Source: Noviherbaspirillum galbum
GTDB taxonomy: Bacteria > Pseudomonadota > Gammaproteobacteria > Burkholderiales > Burkholderiaceae_D
Length of the DNA: 64,000 bases
Assembly: GCF_010974945.1 (NCBI RefSeq)
Contig: NZ_JAAIVB010000068.1
Coordinates: 93,095-157,094, forward strand
Reading direction: 5' to 3'
The notes beneath the pieces are model-generated. The model had not been told where the DNA came from and did not search any database. It saw nothing but the letters and a program-made list of their open reading frames with translations. Below, piece after piece: positions 37,469 through 46,474 of this stretch. Made by a program: the position numbers and the translations under genes. Positions within the stretch are counted from its first letter, which is position 1. Each line of letters begins with the position of its first letter.

Positions 37469-37510
37469 ACAATATAGCACCTTCCGGAAACTTTAGTTGA
37501 CCGCCATCAA
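37469..37510 (-). promoter_or_regulatory. FNR-type box and -10 upstream of the small secreted protein gene
   Basis: TTGACCGCCATCAA at 37497-37510 matches TTGAY-N4-RTCAA at all ten positions. Reading the minus strand, TATTGT (37469-37474) is a candidate -10, with the box centre (37503.5) 29.5 bp from its first base, the canonical class II spacing. The predicted start near 37462 leaves a leader of about 145 nt before the ATG at 37317. The leader contains an AT-rich near-palindrome at 37461-37476. Confidence 0.5.
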
Positions 37511-37563
37511 TTCCATCATTTCCGGTCGAGCACGCGCCTCTGCCCGAACCCGCTACGTCAGAA

Positions 37564-38316
37564 TTACACGGCCACTTCTTCGGTTTTTGGAATTTCTATA
37601 ATCCGGAACGGCGGCCTGTCGGGGTAGGTCCTCTGCAGCAAGGGCTTGGCGACGTTGTAGACCGGAACGCCATTCACCGTCTTCCCTTCGGGGAAGCCAC
37701 GGTGCGCATGGCCATGGAACACGGCATCGACGGGATACCGGATCAGCGGATCTTCCAGCCGGCTGCAGCCGAGGAAGGGAAAGATTTCCTGGGGTTCGCC
37801 GGCCACCGTCGCGGCGATCGGCGAGTAATGCATGATCACGATGCGCTTCGGCGTGCGCAGCTTGGCCAGCGCCGATTCGAGCTTCAGGGCTTCCTGGATC
37901 GACTCGTTGACGAAAGACTTGATGGCATGCTCGCCCCAGGGCCCGAGCGCGCCGCGGCCGAAGCCGCCGGCGAAGCCCTTCACGCCCGCGATTCCCACGC
38001 CGTGGATCTCGCAGGCCTCGCCATCCAGCACGCGCACGCCGGCCTCGCACAGGATGCGCGAGACTTCCTGCGGCTGCTCGGATTCGAAGTCATGGTTGCC
38101 GAGCACGGCAACGATGGGAATGCGGGCAGCGCTGAGTTCCTCGGCCAGGATTTCCGTCTCTTCAGACAGGCCGTAGTCGGTCAGGTCGCCGCACAGCAGC
38201 AAGGCATCGGCCGATTCCGCCGCCTGGGAAAAGAAGGACCTGAGGCTGCCCTTGGAGTCTTTCTTGCAATGAAGGTCGCCGACCGCAGCGAACCGTATCT
38301 TGTCGTTGGAAACCAC
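37564..38316 (-). CDS. Calcineurin-like metallophosphoesterase
   Basis: This 250-aa protein has the metallophosphoesterase motifs AVGDLHC (D-x-H), LLCGDLTDYG (GDxxD), LGNHDFES (GNHD), VIMHYSPIA (H) and FHGHAHRG (GHxH). The start is a GTG at 38314-38316 because AGGAGG stands 5 nt ahead and the domain begins at once; the longer upstream frame has no ribosome-binding site. Substrate unknown; nucleic-acid-related or small-phosphodiester substrates are usual. It is divergent from the nucleotidyltransferase gene at 38469. Confidence 0.9.
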   Translation of the reverse strand: MVSNDKIRFAAVGDLHCKKDSKGSLRSFFSQAAESADALLLCGDLTDYGLSEETEILAEELSAARIPIVAVLGNHDFESEQPQEVSRILCEAGVRVLDGEACEIHGVGIAGVKGFAGGFGRGALGPWGEHAIKSFVNESIQEALKLESALAKLRTPKRIVIMHYSPIAATVAGEPQEIFPFLGCSRLEDPLIRYPVDAVFHGHAHRGFPEGKTVNGVPVYNVAKPLLQRTYPDRPPFRIIEIPKTEEVAV

Positions 38317-38468
38317 TCTGTCCTCCTGGAATGCGTGTCTTCGGGTTGGTCGGACGCGCCGACCTGATGAAGATAATGACAATCGATCCGTGGCATAAGT
38401 TTTGCTGATTCCCTTCGTCATTCATCACGTCGCCCGACGATTCTTCCGGGCACTCTGGAGCCGACGAC

Positions 38469-39296
38469 ATGCTTGAGCCGATTGCAACAGCGTTGAATGT
38501 TGGAACCGCGGAGCGCGACCCCGCCGTGTTTTACCGCCACGTGCTGCACATCCTGAATGGTTCGCGCATCCCTTACCTGGTCGGGGGCGCCTGGGCATTC
38601 AACCAGCACACGACCATCAACCGTTCCACCAAGGACCTCGACCTGTTCATCCGCCGACGGGACTTCGATGCCATCGCCGACCTCATGCGCGAATCGGGCT
38701 ATGACGCCGAGCTGACCTTTCCGCACTGGCTCGGAAAGATCCATTGCGGCGGCATCTACATCGACCTGATCTTCAGTTCCGGCAACGCGATCGCGGAAGT
38801 CGACGACGCATGGTTCGAGCACGCCCGGGAGGCGGAAGTGCTTGGCATGCCGGTGCGGATTTCGCCGGTCGAGGAAATGATCTGGTCCAAGGCATTCATC
38901 ATGGAACGGGAACGCTACGACGGTGCCGACGTGCTGCACCTGCTGCGCGAATGCGGTCCGCGGCTCGACTGGGGGCGGCTGTTCCGGCGCTTCGAATCGC
39001 ACTGGCGGGTATTGCTTTCGCACCTGGTGCTGTTTGGGTTCGCCTATCCGGGCGACCGCCATATCGTGCCGGTGGCGGTCATGGATGAACTCGTCGAGCG
39101 GCTGCGCAAGGAAACCCACAGCGACGCGCCCGCGCAGGGCGTCTGCCTCGGCACCCTGCTCTCGCGCGAACAGTTCCTGAGCGACGTGGAAAGGCAGGGC
39201 CTGCGCGATGGCCGGGTGAAGCCGCTGGGGAACATGACGCCGGAAGACACGCAGTCATGGACCGAGGCCATCAAGGACGACCACGAGCCGCAGTAA
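38469..39296 (+). CDS. MNT-like nucleotidyltransferase-fold protein
   Basis: This 275-aa protein begins with a nucleotidyltransferase-type fold: LVGGAWAFNQHTTINRSTKDLDLFI has the Gly-Gly loop and the Asp-x-Asp metal pair (DLDLF, about residues 56-60). A third acidic residue is in IYIDLIFSSG. The second half is alpha-helical with no recognised domain. Catalysis is probable but the substrate is unknown. It is divergent from a metallophosphoesterase gene (152-bp gap) and convergent with a MYG1 protein gene (24-bp gap). The ATG is preceded by GGAGCCGACGAC. Confidence 0.82.
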   Translation: MLEPIATALNVGTAERDPAVFYRHVLHILNGSRIPYLVGGAWAFNQHTTINRSTKDLDLFIRRRDFDAIADLMRESGYDAELTFPHWLGKIHCGGIYIDLIFSSGNAIAEVDDAWFEHAREAEVLGMPVRISPVEEMIWSKAFIMERERYDGADVLHLLRECGPRLDWGRLFRRFESHWRVLLSHLVLFGFAYPGDRHIVPVAVMDELVERLRKETHSDAPAQGVCLGTLLSREQFLSDVERQGLRDGRVKPLGNMTPEDTQSWTEAIKDDHEPQ

Positions 39297-39320
39297 TCAC
39301 GAGCAGCCAGTCGCCGGGCG

Positions 39321-40262
39321 CTAGTCGAGCGCCTGGCGCGCCATCCTCAGCGCGCCCTCGAAGGAGACGGCCGCGGCGATGAACAGGTTGTTGTGGCAGA
39401 ACACCGCGTCCTCCACGCCGGTGACCGCCGCGAGGTCCGCGCCCTGCAGGCCGGCCCAGGAAGCGGGCAGGTCCTTGCGCGCCTCGAAGCTTTCCGACGA
39501 CTTGGGGATGGTGTGCAGCAGGTGGCGCTGCTCGGCGGGACTGTAGCTGAGCACAAACACCACCTTCGGCATCTCGTTGCGCACCACGGCCGCCCACGGC
39601 AGGGCCGCGTTCTTCAGGAACAGCAGGCGGCCCTTTTCCAGCCGCTCGGAGGCGCGTACTTCGTCGAGGGCCAGCATGCTGCCGACACGGTAACGCACCT
39701 GGTTGACCAGCACGTCGGCGATGACGTCCATCGCGCGGCGGAAGCGCTGCATGCGCATGGCTTCCATGGCCTCGGCGCCGGCGTCCGGCGCCAGTCCCTT
39801 TTCGTCCAGCCAGGTCGGGTTGAAGCCGGAGATCACCGCCGACAGGCCGTAGCCGCCGGGCGCGTTGCGGGCCGCGCCGGTGTCGGCCATGTCGAGGTAC
39901 TGGACCAGGTCGTTGTCGATGGCATAGGCCATCTCCTGGGCTTCCTTGTCGCCGAGCGCGTGGCCGCACAGCGTGCGCGCGATGTGCCGCACGCAGCGTG
40001 CGCCATGCTCGCGCCAGACCAGCCCGGCGCTGGCATAGACCACGCCGGACGGCCGCGCGCCGGAAAAGCCTTTCTGATGGTGGTCGAAGCGTCCGCTTGC
40101 CGGGTCCCAGATGCCGCCCACGTCCACCGCGAAATCGGCCTGGCGGATGCGTTCCGGGTCGCGTGTGCGCACCAGCTCGCAACCGGGATGAAGAAGGTCG
40201 AGCACGACGACGGCCCAGACGTCGTCGGCGTGGAATTTTCCGGAATGCGTGGCAATGATCAT
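39321..40262 (-). CDS. MYG1-family (UPF0160) DHH-type protein
   Basis: This 313-aa protein has the MYG1 pattern: ATHSGKFHADDVWAV at the N-terminus, FDHHQKGF (the DHH motif), the AYAIDNDLVQYLDMAD segment and a C-terminal GVEDAVFCHNNLFIAA. The eukaryotic MYG1 protein is a 3'-5' RNA exonuclease; the bacterial family's activity is not well established. The ATG at 40262 is the family start. It is convergent with the nucleotidyltransferase gene. Confidence 0.9.
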   Translation of the reverse strand: MIIATHSGKFHADDVWAVVVLDLLHPGCELVRTRDPERIRQADFAVDVGGIWDPASGRFDHHQKGFSGARPSGVVYASAGLVWREHGARCVRHIARTLCGHALGDKEAQEMAYAIDNDLVQYLDMADTGAARNAPGGYGLSAVISGFNPTWLDEKGLAPDAGAEAMEAMRMQRFRRAMDVIADVLVNQVRYRVGSMLALDEVRASERLEKGRLLFLKNAALPWAAVVRNEMPKVVFVLSYSPAEQRHLLHTIPKSSESFEARKDLPASWAGLQGADLAAVTGVEDAVFCHNNLFIAAAVSFEGALRMARQALD

Positions 40263-40341
40263 GCGGCGTGGATGGCGGAACGATGAAGTAGATGGCAGCG
40301 CCGCATTATTCCACACGTTCCGCCGATGCTGCGAAGAGCGC

Positions 40342-40755
40342 TCAGACCGATGGCGGCACCGCGCGGTTGATGGACTTCCTCAGCGCTTCCTTTTCCTCGC
40401 CGTCCGGTTGCAGCATGGCATCGCCCATGGCCTCCGCCGGATTGGCGCCGACGCCGGAAGCATTGATCTCCGGCGGCATCTGTCCGACGCGGCGCGCATC
40501 GTCGGACTGCATGTCGGTGCTGACCTCCTCGGCAACCCGGAAGCGTCCTTCGTCGCCGTCCGACAGGTTGTAGTCGGACTGGGTGCCCTGGTCCTGCCTG
40601 GCGGCATCCTGGAGGCCGCTCGCATCTTCCGAACCGGAATCCGCCGAGGTGACCGGCGAGCTGGGATCCTCGGTGCCGTCCCAGCCTTCCGAACCCGCGC
40701 CGTAGCTTGACGTTTTCTGCGGCTTGCCGGGATGTGACTGCTGCGGTGTTGCCAT
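40342..40755 (-). CDS. Acidic, probably disordered hypothetical protein
   Basis: This 137-aa protein is rich in Ser, Asp, Glu, Gly and Gln with almost no hydrophobic core (SSYGAGSEGWDGTEDPSSPV, for example), so it is probably disordered. No domain or signal peptide is seen. A strong ribosome-binding site (AAGGAGATCGACC) precedes the ATG at 40755, which supports expression. Its composition and size resemble the 51594-52046 protein. Confidence 0.72.
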   Translation of the reverse strand: MATPQQSHPGKPQKTSSYGAGSEGWDGTEDPSSPVTSADSGSEDASGLQDAARQDQGTQSDYNLSDGDEGRFRVAEEVSTDMQSDDARRVGQMPPEINASGVGANPAEAMGDAMLQPDGEEKEALRKSINRAVPPSV

Positions 40756-40898
40756 GGTCGATCTCCTTGTGTAAAGCCGCGGAGCCATTCTCCGCCATGC
40801 GATGTCTCATTCCATTGAGAGCGCGGGACGGCCGACAAGTTGCGCGCGGCGGCAGGAACGCGCCGGCACGCCGGGAATGAATGGCCTGCCGGCAATGC

Positions 40899-40941
40899 TT
40901 GACCTGGGTTAAGGAAAACCGGCCTCGCCGCTGGCTAGAAT
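40899..40941 (+). promoter_or_regulatory. FNR-like box and -10 upstream of class II ribonucleotide reductase
   Basis: TTGACCTGGGTTAA at 40899-40912 matches the relaxed FNR/ANR pattern TTGAC-N4-GTCAA at nine of ten positions. TAGAAT at 40936-40941 is a good -10. The box centre (40905.5) is 30.5 bp from the first base of the -10, identical to the spacing at the histidine kinase promoter. The leader to the ATG at 41036 would be about 89 nt. Confidence 0.55.
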
Positions 40942-41035
40942 GAGCTCCGACCTTCGCCGCCGGATGCCGTTCCCCTGCATCCTGGCTTTCCCAGTTTCCT
41001 TGTCCCTGATTTCGCCTTTTTCCGCCGGGTGCCTT

Positions 41036-43879
41036 ATGCATAAACTTGACAGTGCCGCGACCACGCTCTCCGAACCGCAAGACATTTCGACCGAGGTCCT
41101 GATCGAAAAATACGCCAAGGGCGGCGAAACGTCCGCGGCGCAGGTCTTCGCGCGGGTCGCCCAGGCGCTGGCGGAAGTCGAGCCGGCAAAGTCGCGCAAG
41201 AAGCACCAGGAAGAATTCCTGTGGGCCATGGAACATGGCTTCATCCCGGCGGGACGGGTGGCCAGCGCGGCCGGCACGGGCTTGCAGACCACGCTCATCA
41301 ATTGCTTCGTGCAGCCGGTCGGGGATTCCATCACCGAGAACGTTGACGGCAAGCCCGGCATCTATACCGCGCTGGCGCAGGCCGCCGAAACCATGCGGCG
41401 CGGCGGCGGCGTCGGCTACAATTTTTCCGCCATCCGTCCCAAGGGCGCGCGCGTGAAGGGCACCGGCAGCAGCGCCTCGGGCCCGATCTCCTACATGAAG
41501 GTGTTCGACCGCTCCTGCGAAACCGTGGAATCCGCCGGCGCGCGGCGGGGCGCGCAGATGGCGGTGCTCAACGTCGATCATCCCGACATCTTCGACTTCA
41601 TCACCATCAAGCAGGAGCGCGGCCAGCTCAACAACTTCAATGTCTCGGTCGGCGTGACCGACGACTTCATGCGCGCGGTGGAAGCGGACGCGGAATTCGA
41701 ACTGGCCCACGTCAGCGAGCCCAATGCCACGCTGAGGGCCGCCGGTGCCTACCAGCGCGGCGACGGCAAGTGGGTCTACCGCAAGGTCAAGGCGCGCGAG
41801 GTCTGGGACCTCGTCATGAAAAGCACCTACAACGCGGCCGAGCCGGGCGTGCTCTACCTGGACCGCATCAACAGCGAGAACAACCTCGCCTATTGCGAAG
41901 TGATCGATGCCACCAACCCGTGCGGCGAACAGCCCCTGCCGGACTACGGCTGCTGCTGCCTCGGCAGCATCAACCTCGGCGCCTGCGTGGAAGCGCCCTT
42001 CAGCGCCGAGGCGCGCTTCGACTTCGCGCTGCTGGCGCGGGTCACGCGCATTGCCGTGCGCATGCTCGACAACGTGCTCACCGCAACCCGATGGCCGCTC
42101 CCGGAGCAGGCCCGCGAGGCGGAGGCCAAGCGGCGGCTCGGCCTGGGCTTCACCGGACTGGGCGATGCGCTCATCATGCTCGGCGTGCGCTACAACGCCG
42201 CCGACGGCCGCGCGCTGGCCACCGAGATTTCACGCACCATGCGCGACGCGGCTTATGAAAGCTCCGTCGCCCTGGCGCGCGAACGCGGCGCCTTCCCGCT
42301 GTTCGACGCCGGCAAATATCTCGTTTCCGGATTCGCCTCGCGCCTGCCGCAAGCCCTGCGCGAACAGATCCGCGAGCACGGCATCCGCAATTCCCACCTG
42401 ACCTCGATCGCCCCGACCGGCACGATCTCCCTGGCCTTTGCCGACAATGCCTCGAACGGCATCGAGCCGGCCTTCTCCTGGTTCTACAACCGCACCAAGC
42501 GCATGCCCGACGGCAGCAAGAAGGACTACACCGTCGAAGACCACGCCTACCGCGTCTACCGGGCGCTCGGCCACGACACGCAGAAGCTGCCGGAAGCCTT
42601 CGTATCGGCGCTGGAAATCTCCGCGACCGATCACATGCTGATGGTGGCGGCGGTCGCCCCCTTCATCGACGCCGCGATCTCCAAGACGGTGAACGTGCCG
42701 GAAAACTATCCCTACGCGGATTTCCAGGACCTGTACATGCAAGCCTGGCGCCAGGGATTGAAGGGCATCACCACCTACCGTCCCAACAGCGTGCTCGGCG
42801 CGGTGCTGTCGATTCCCGCGGCCGACAGCGCGCCGACTCCCATGACCCTGCCGGAACAGGACAAGCGGCTGGTGCTCAAGGAGATCGCGACCGCGCCGGT
42901 GCTGGCGTCGCTGCGCTGGCCCTCGCGGCCCAAGCTGCCCGCCGGCGCGTCGGCCTGGATCAGCGAAATGATCGAAACCCCGCAGGGCGATTTCGCGGTG
43001 GCGGTCAGCGACCAGGGCGGCGTGCCCTTCGAAGTCTGGGTTCTCGGCGGACAGCCGCCGCGCGGCCTCGATGCGATCGCCAAGACCCTGTCGACCGACA
43101 TGCGCGCGAACGACCGCGGCTGGCTGCGCAAGCGCCTCGCGATGCTGGGCAATGCCTACGGCGACCCGGTAGAGATGCCGATGCCGCCGCATGGCCGGCC
43201 GGTGCCGGTGCCGAGCGCGACCGCGGCGTTCGCCAAGCTCGTCGAGTGGCGCTACCGCCAGCTTGGGGCTCTCGAGCCGCATGAGGGCGACAAGTCGCCG
43301 GTGCTGGACGCGCTGTTCGCGCCGCACGAACCCAAGACCGGCTCGGACGGCACGCTGGCCTGGGTGGCGGACGTGTTCAACCCCTCCACCGATGACGACT
43401 TCGTGCTGATGCTCAAGGAACTGCAGATGCCCGATGGCACCCGCCGGCCCTACAGCATGTGGTTGACCGGCGGCCATCCGCACACGCTTGACGGCCTGTG
43501 CAAGCTGCTGAGCCACGACATGCGCGTGGTCGATCCGGCCTGGATCGGCATGAAGCTGCGCAAGCTGCTGAACTACGCCGAGCCGCGCGGCGACTTCCTG
43601 GCGCGCGTGCCGGGCAGCGAGAAGCAGGCAAGCTATCCGTCGACCGTCGCCTACATCGCGCGGCTGGTGATCCACCGTTATGCCATGCTGGGCATCATGA
43701 CCGAGGAAGGCATGGCGATCAAGGCGATGGGCGTGGTGATGGATGAGCCGGCGCGGCCGGCGAAGGGCGCGCCGAGCATGCACGGCAAGTTGTGCCGGGA
43801 GTGCGGCAATGCCAGCGTGATCAGGAAGGACGGCTGCGACTTCTGCACCTCGTGCGGCGCGATCGGGATGTGCGGCTGA
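41036..43879 (+). CDS. nrdJ: Adenosylcobalamin-dependent (class II) ribonucleoside-diphosphate reductase
   Basis: This 947-aa enzyme reduces ribonucleotides to deoxyribonucleotides using adenosylcobalamin, independently of oxygen. Catalytic residues appear in [12 protein letters not shown] (N-terminal Cys), [21 protein letters not shown] (radical Cys/Glu loop) and [14 protein letters not shown]. After about residue 600 come two related modules of about 115 residues (628-743 and 773-887), each with a G-G-x-P-x-x-L-D pattern, of TSCPD type. The C-terminus has a Cys-rich zinc-ribbon-like motif (CRECG...CDFCTSCG), likely the redox-active tail. Start 41036 has a weak ribosome-binding site; the frame is open further upstream. 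Confidence 0.95.
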   Translation: MHKLDSAATTLSEPQDISTEVLIEKYAKGGETSAAQVFARVAQALAEVEPAKSRKKHQEEFLWAMEHGFIPAGRVASAAGTGLQTTLINCFVQPVGDSITENVDGKPGIYTALAQAAETMRRGGGVGYNFSAIRPKGARVKGTGSSASGPISYMKVFDRSCETVESAGARRGAQMAVLNVDHPDIFDFITIKQERGQLNNFNVSVGVTDDFMRAVEADAEFELAHVSEPNATLRAAGAYQRGDGKWVYRKVKAREVWDLVMKSTYNAAEPGVLYLDRINSENNLAYCEVIDATNPCGEQPLPDYGCCCLGSINLGACVEAPFSAEARFDFALLARVTRIAVRMLDNVLTATRWPLPEQAREAEAKRRLGLGFTGLGDALIMLGVRYNAADGRALATEISRTMRDAAYESSVALARERGAFPLFDAGKYLVSGFASRLPQALREQIREHGIRNSHLTSIAPTGTISLAFADNASNGIEPAFSWFYNRTKRMPDGSKKDYTVEDHAYRVYRALGHDTQKLPEAFVSALEISATDHMLMVAAVAPFIDAAISKTVNVPENYPYADFQDLYMQAWRQGLKGITTYRPNSVLGAVLSIPAADSAPTPMTLPEQDKRLVLKEIATAPVLASLRWPSRPKLPAGASAWISEMIETPQGDFAVAVSDQGGVPFEVWVLGGQPPRGLDAIAKTLSTDMRANDRGWLRKRLAMLGNAYGDPVEMPMPPHGRPVPVPSATAAFAKLVEWRYRQLGALEPHEGDKSPVLDALFAPHEPKTGSDGTLAWVADVFNPSTDDDFVLMLKELQMPDGTRRPYSMWLTGGHPHTLDGLCKLLSHDMRVVDPAWIGMKLRKLLNYAEPRGDFLARVPGSEKQASYPSTVAYIARLVIHRYAMLGIMTEEGMAIKAMGVVMDEPARPAKGAPSMHGKLCRECGNASVIRKDGCDFCTSCGAIGMCG

Positions 43880-43888
43880 GTCTGTCCT

Positions 43889-44722
43889 TCAGATCATTTC
43901 CAGGGGCTGCCTGCGCGTCGGCGCAGGCCAGGCGCGGTCGAGTTCGGCGAAGTCTTCCGCGGACAATTGCAGGGAAAGCGCGCCGTGGTTCTCGCGCACG
44001 TGCTCCGCGCTGCCCGCCTTCGGGATCGCGATCACGCCGCCCTGCCGCCATGTCCAGGCCAGCGCGACCTGCGCCGGGGTTGCCCCATGCCGTTCCGCGA
44101 CCTTGCGCAGCGCCGGCTGGCGCAGCAGGCGTCCCTGCTCGATGGGTGAATAGGCCATCACCGGGATGCCCCTGTCCCGGCACCAGGGCAGCAGGTCGAA
44201 CTCGATGCCGCGCCGGGTGAGGTTGTACAGCACCTGGTTGGTGGAAACCTCTCCGCCTGCCTCGAGCGACACGAGTTCCGCCATGTCGCCGGGATCGAAA
44301 TTGCTGACGCCCCAGTGCCGGATCTTGCCGTCGCGCTGCAGTTGCGCGAAGGCCTCAAGCGTTTCCTCCAGCGGATAGTTGCCGCGCCAATGCAGGAGGT
44401 ATAGGTCGAGCCGGTCGGTGCGGAGGCGGCGCAGGCTGTCTTCGCACGCCTTCACCGTGCCGCGTCGGGACGCATTCGACGGCAAGACCTTGCTGACCAG
44501 AAAAGCCTCGTCGCGCCTGCCGGCAAGGGCTTCACCCACCAGGTTTTCGCTGTTGCCGTCGCCGTACATCTCGGCGGTGTCGAGGAGCGTCATGCCGAGG
44601 TCCATCCCGGCTTGCAGCGCGGCGATTTCCTGTGCGCGCCGGTCTCGCCGGTCGCCAATGTTCCAGGTGCCCTGGCCGAGTGCCGGCACCGTTTCTCCGG
44701 AAGGTAATGTCACGGTCTGCAT
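43889..44722 (-). CDS. Aldo/keto reductase
   Basis: This 277-aa AKR TIM-barrel has the tetrad: Asp in [14 protein letters not shown] with Tyr, Lys in [11 protein letters not shown] and His in YLLHWRG. The NADPH-binding segment [17 protein letters not shown] is present. It belongs to the YeaE/DkgA-like group and should reduce aldehydes such as methylglyoxal. It is divergent from the emrA-like gene, with a 204-bp gap. The stop is 9 bp from the RNR stop (convergent). Confidence 0.92.
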   Translation of the reverse strand: MQTVTLPSGETVPALGQGTWNIGDRRDRRAQEIAALQAGMDLGMTLLDTAEMYGDGNSENLVGEALAGRRDEAFLVSKVLPSNASRRGTVKACEDSLRRLRTDRLDLYLLHWRGNYPLEETLEAFAQLQRDGKIRHWGVSNFDPGDMAELVSLEAGGEVSTNQVLYNLTRRGIEFDLLPWCRDRGIPVMAYSPIEQGRLLRQPALRKVAERHGATPAQVALAWTWRQGGVIAIPKAGSAEHVRENHGALSLQLSAEDFAELDRAWPAPTRRQPLEMI

Positions 44723-44926
44723 GCTTGCTCCTCATTCCTCGTGTCAATGCGGCTGTCGCCGTGCGGTTCAACGATTGTAGATACGGCCATCAAGCCTATT
44801 GTTTCCTGCGATGTTAATTCATGAGCGACCTCATCCAAGCGTGCGTCGCCTGACATAACGTGCATGAAGGATGAAACAAATCGGGCCGGCCTCTTGTCTC
44901 AAAGTTGACGACAAAGAAACGAAACC

Positions 44927-45997
44927 ATGGCAGCCGTACTTCCAGACCAGCCGGCGCGCCCCGAGAACGCGCGCCAGCGCCCCTTTTCCCGCAAGCCGGT
45001 GCGCTGGCTGCTGCTCGCCCTCATCATCGCCATCGCCGCCTTCTTCGGCTTCCGCTACTGGGCCGACAGTCGGGCTTATGCCTCGACGGAAAACGCCTAC
45101 GTCAACACCGACCGCGCGGAAATCGCGGCGCTCGTGTCGGGCCCGGTCCTGAAGATCCATGCCGCCGAAAACCAGGTCGTGAAGGCAGGACAACCCCTTT
45201 TCGACATCGACCCGCGATCGTACGAGGTTGCCCTCGAAAAGGCCCGCGCCCAGCTGCAGCTCGCCACGCAGTCCGTGTCGCAGCAGAACGCGGCGATCGC
45301 CGCCGCCGAGGCCCAGGTGGCGCAGCGCGAGGCGGAACTGCGCAATGCGCAAGCGAACTTCCAGCGTACCGAGCGCCTCAAGAAACAGGGCTTCCTGTCG
45401 GAACAGGGAGGCGAAGCCGCTGCTACCCAGGTCGCCACCGCGACGGCCACGCTGCACGCGGCGCAAGCCAACCTCGAACAGGCCCGCAGCGCCCTGGGCC
45501 AGACCGGCAGCGACAATGCCAACGTGCAGGTGGCGCAGGCGGCGATCGAACAGGCCGAACTCGATCTCAAGCGCACCCACGTCGCCGCGCCGGCAGACGG
45601 CGTGGTTACCAACATGAACCTGCGCCCCGGTGAAATCGTCCAGCCCGGGGTGCCGCTGTTCGTGGTCGTCAACAACGACCATTACTGGGTGGACGCCAAC
45701 TTCAAGGAAACCGAGACCCAGCAGATCCGCCCGGGCGAGCAGGCCAGCGTCGAGGTGGACATGTATCCCGGCAAGACCTTCCATGGCGTGGTGGAAAGCC
45801 TGAGCAGCGGCAGCGGCACGGCGTTTTCCCTGCTGCCGCCTCAGAACGCGACGGGCAACTGGGTGAAGGTGACGCAGCGTGTCCCGGTGCGGGTGCGCAT
45901 CACCGACCCGGACCCGCGCTATCCGTTGCGGGTCGGCACCACCGCGAGCGTGAAGGTGAGCCTGCGCAGCGGTGAATCCGCCACCTCGGGCCGGTGA
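44927..45997 (+). CDS. emrA: HlyD/EmrA-family membrane-fusion protein
   Basis: This 356-aa protein has one N-terminal membrane helix (about residues 28-47), a lipoyl/biotinyl-like half-motif (AENQVVKAGQPLFDIDPRSYE), a long coiled-coil hairpin (about 95-200, rich in Ala/Gln) and the second half-motif with AAPADGVVTNMNLRPGEIV. It is the periplasmic adaptor of an EmrAB-type drug-efflux system. The universal stress protein gene follows by 7 bp and the EmrB-like pump by 477 bp, in one operon. No TolC-like gene is in the window. Confidence 0.92.
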   Translation: MAAVLPDQPARPENARQRPFSRKPVRWLLLALIIAIAAFFGFRYWADSRAYASTENAYVNTDRAEIAALVSGPVLKIHAAENQVVKAGQPLFDIDPRSYEVALEKARAQLQLATQSVSQQNAAIAAAEAQVAQREAELRNAQANFQRTERLKKQGFLSEQGGEAAATQVATATATLHAAQANLEQARSALGQTGSDNANVQVAQAAIEQAELDLKRTHVAAPADGVVTNMNLRPGEIVQPGVPLFVVVNNDHYWVDANFKETETQQIRPGEQASVEVDMYPGKTFHGVVESLSSGSGTAFSLLPPQNATGNWVKVTQRVPVRVRITDPDPRYPLRVGTTASVKVSLRSGESATSGR

Positions 45998-46004
45998 GTC
46001 CATC

Positions 46005-46454
46005 ATGTACCGTTCCATCCTCCTGTGCTACGACGGCTCGGTCGAGGGCCGCAATGCGCTGCGCGAAGGCGCCGAAGTGGCGCAGGCCATGCAGGCGCAG
46101 ACCACCTTGCTGGCAATTTTGAGGCCCGGTCTGCATCCGGTGGTTCCGGAGGGCTATACCGAATCCTGGTTCACGCACCAGGATGCAGCCGCCCGCGCCG
46201 TGCTGGAAGAAGGCGTGGGGTGGCTGCGGGAACGCGGCATCGCCGCCGAGGGCCGCATCGCAGTCGGCAATGCCGTCGAGGAAATCGTTGCCGCCGCCCA
46301 CGCCCTGGCGCCCGACCTGATCGTGGTGGCGCACCAGCAGCGCAGCCGTCTGGCGCGCTGGTGGAGCGACGGCGAGGACGCCACCCTGCTCGACCGCTTG
46401 ACCTGCAGCGTGCTGGTGGCGGTGATTCCGCCCGCGCAACGCGGCATTCCCTGA
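46005..46454 (+). CDS. Universal stress protein (UspA family)
   Basis: This 149-aa single Usp domain begins MYRSILLCYDGSVEGRNALREG, typical of the family. The usual ATP-binding loop (G-x-x-G-x9-G-S/T) is not preserved; the corresponding sequence is AHQQRSRLARWWSDGEDATLLDRL, so ATP binding is doubtful. It sits between the efflux adaptor and pump genes (7 and 20 bp gaps), so it is co-transcribed with them. It might modulate the pump or respond to the same stress. Confidence 0.9.
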   Translation: MYRSILLCYDGSVEGRNALREGAEVAQAMQAQTTLLAILRPGLHPVVPEGYTESWFTHQDAAARAVLEEGVGWLRERGIAAEGRIAVGNAVEEIVAAAHALAPDLIVVAHQQRSRLARWWSDGEDATLLDRLTCSVLVAVIPPAQRGIP

Positions 46455-46474
46455 ATCCGCCGAGCAGGACGCCG

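Noticed and set aside
38372..38385. A GATAATGACAATCG sequence resembling part of a Fur box upstream of the metallophosphoesterase
   Set aside because: Only about one half to two thirds of the Fur palindrome matches and no second half is present; no iron-related gene is nearby.
44723..44926. A TTGTAG/TATTGT pair and an ATCAA half-site between the aldo/keto reductase and emrA genes as a promoter or FNR site
   Set aside because: The spacer is 16 bp with a weak -35 and the second FNR half-site is missing; too weak to list.
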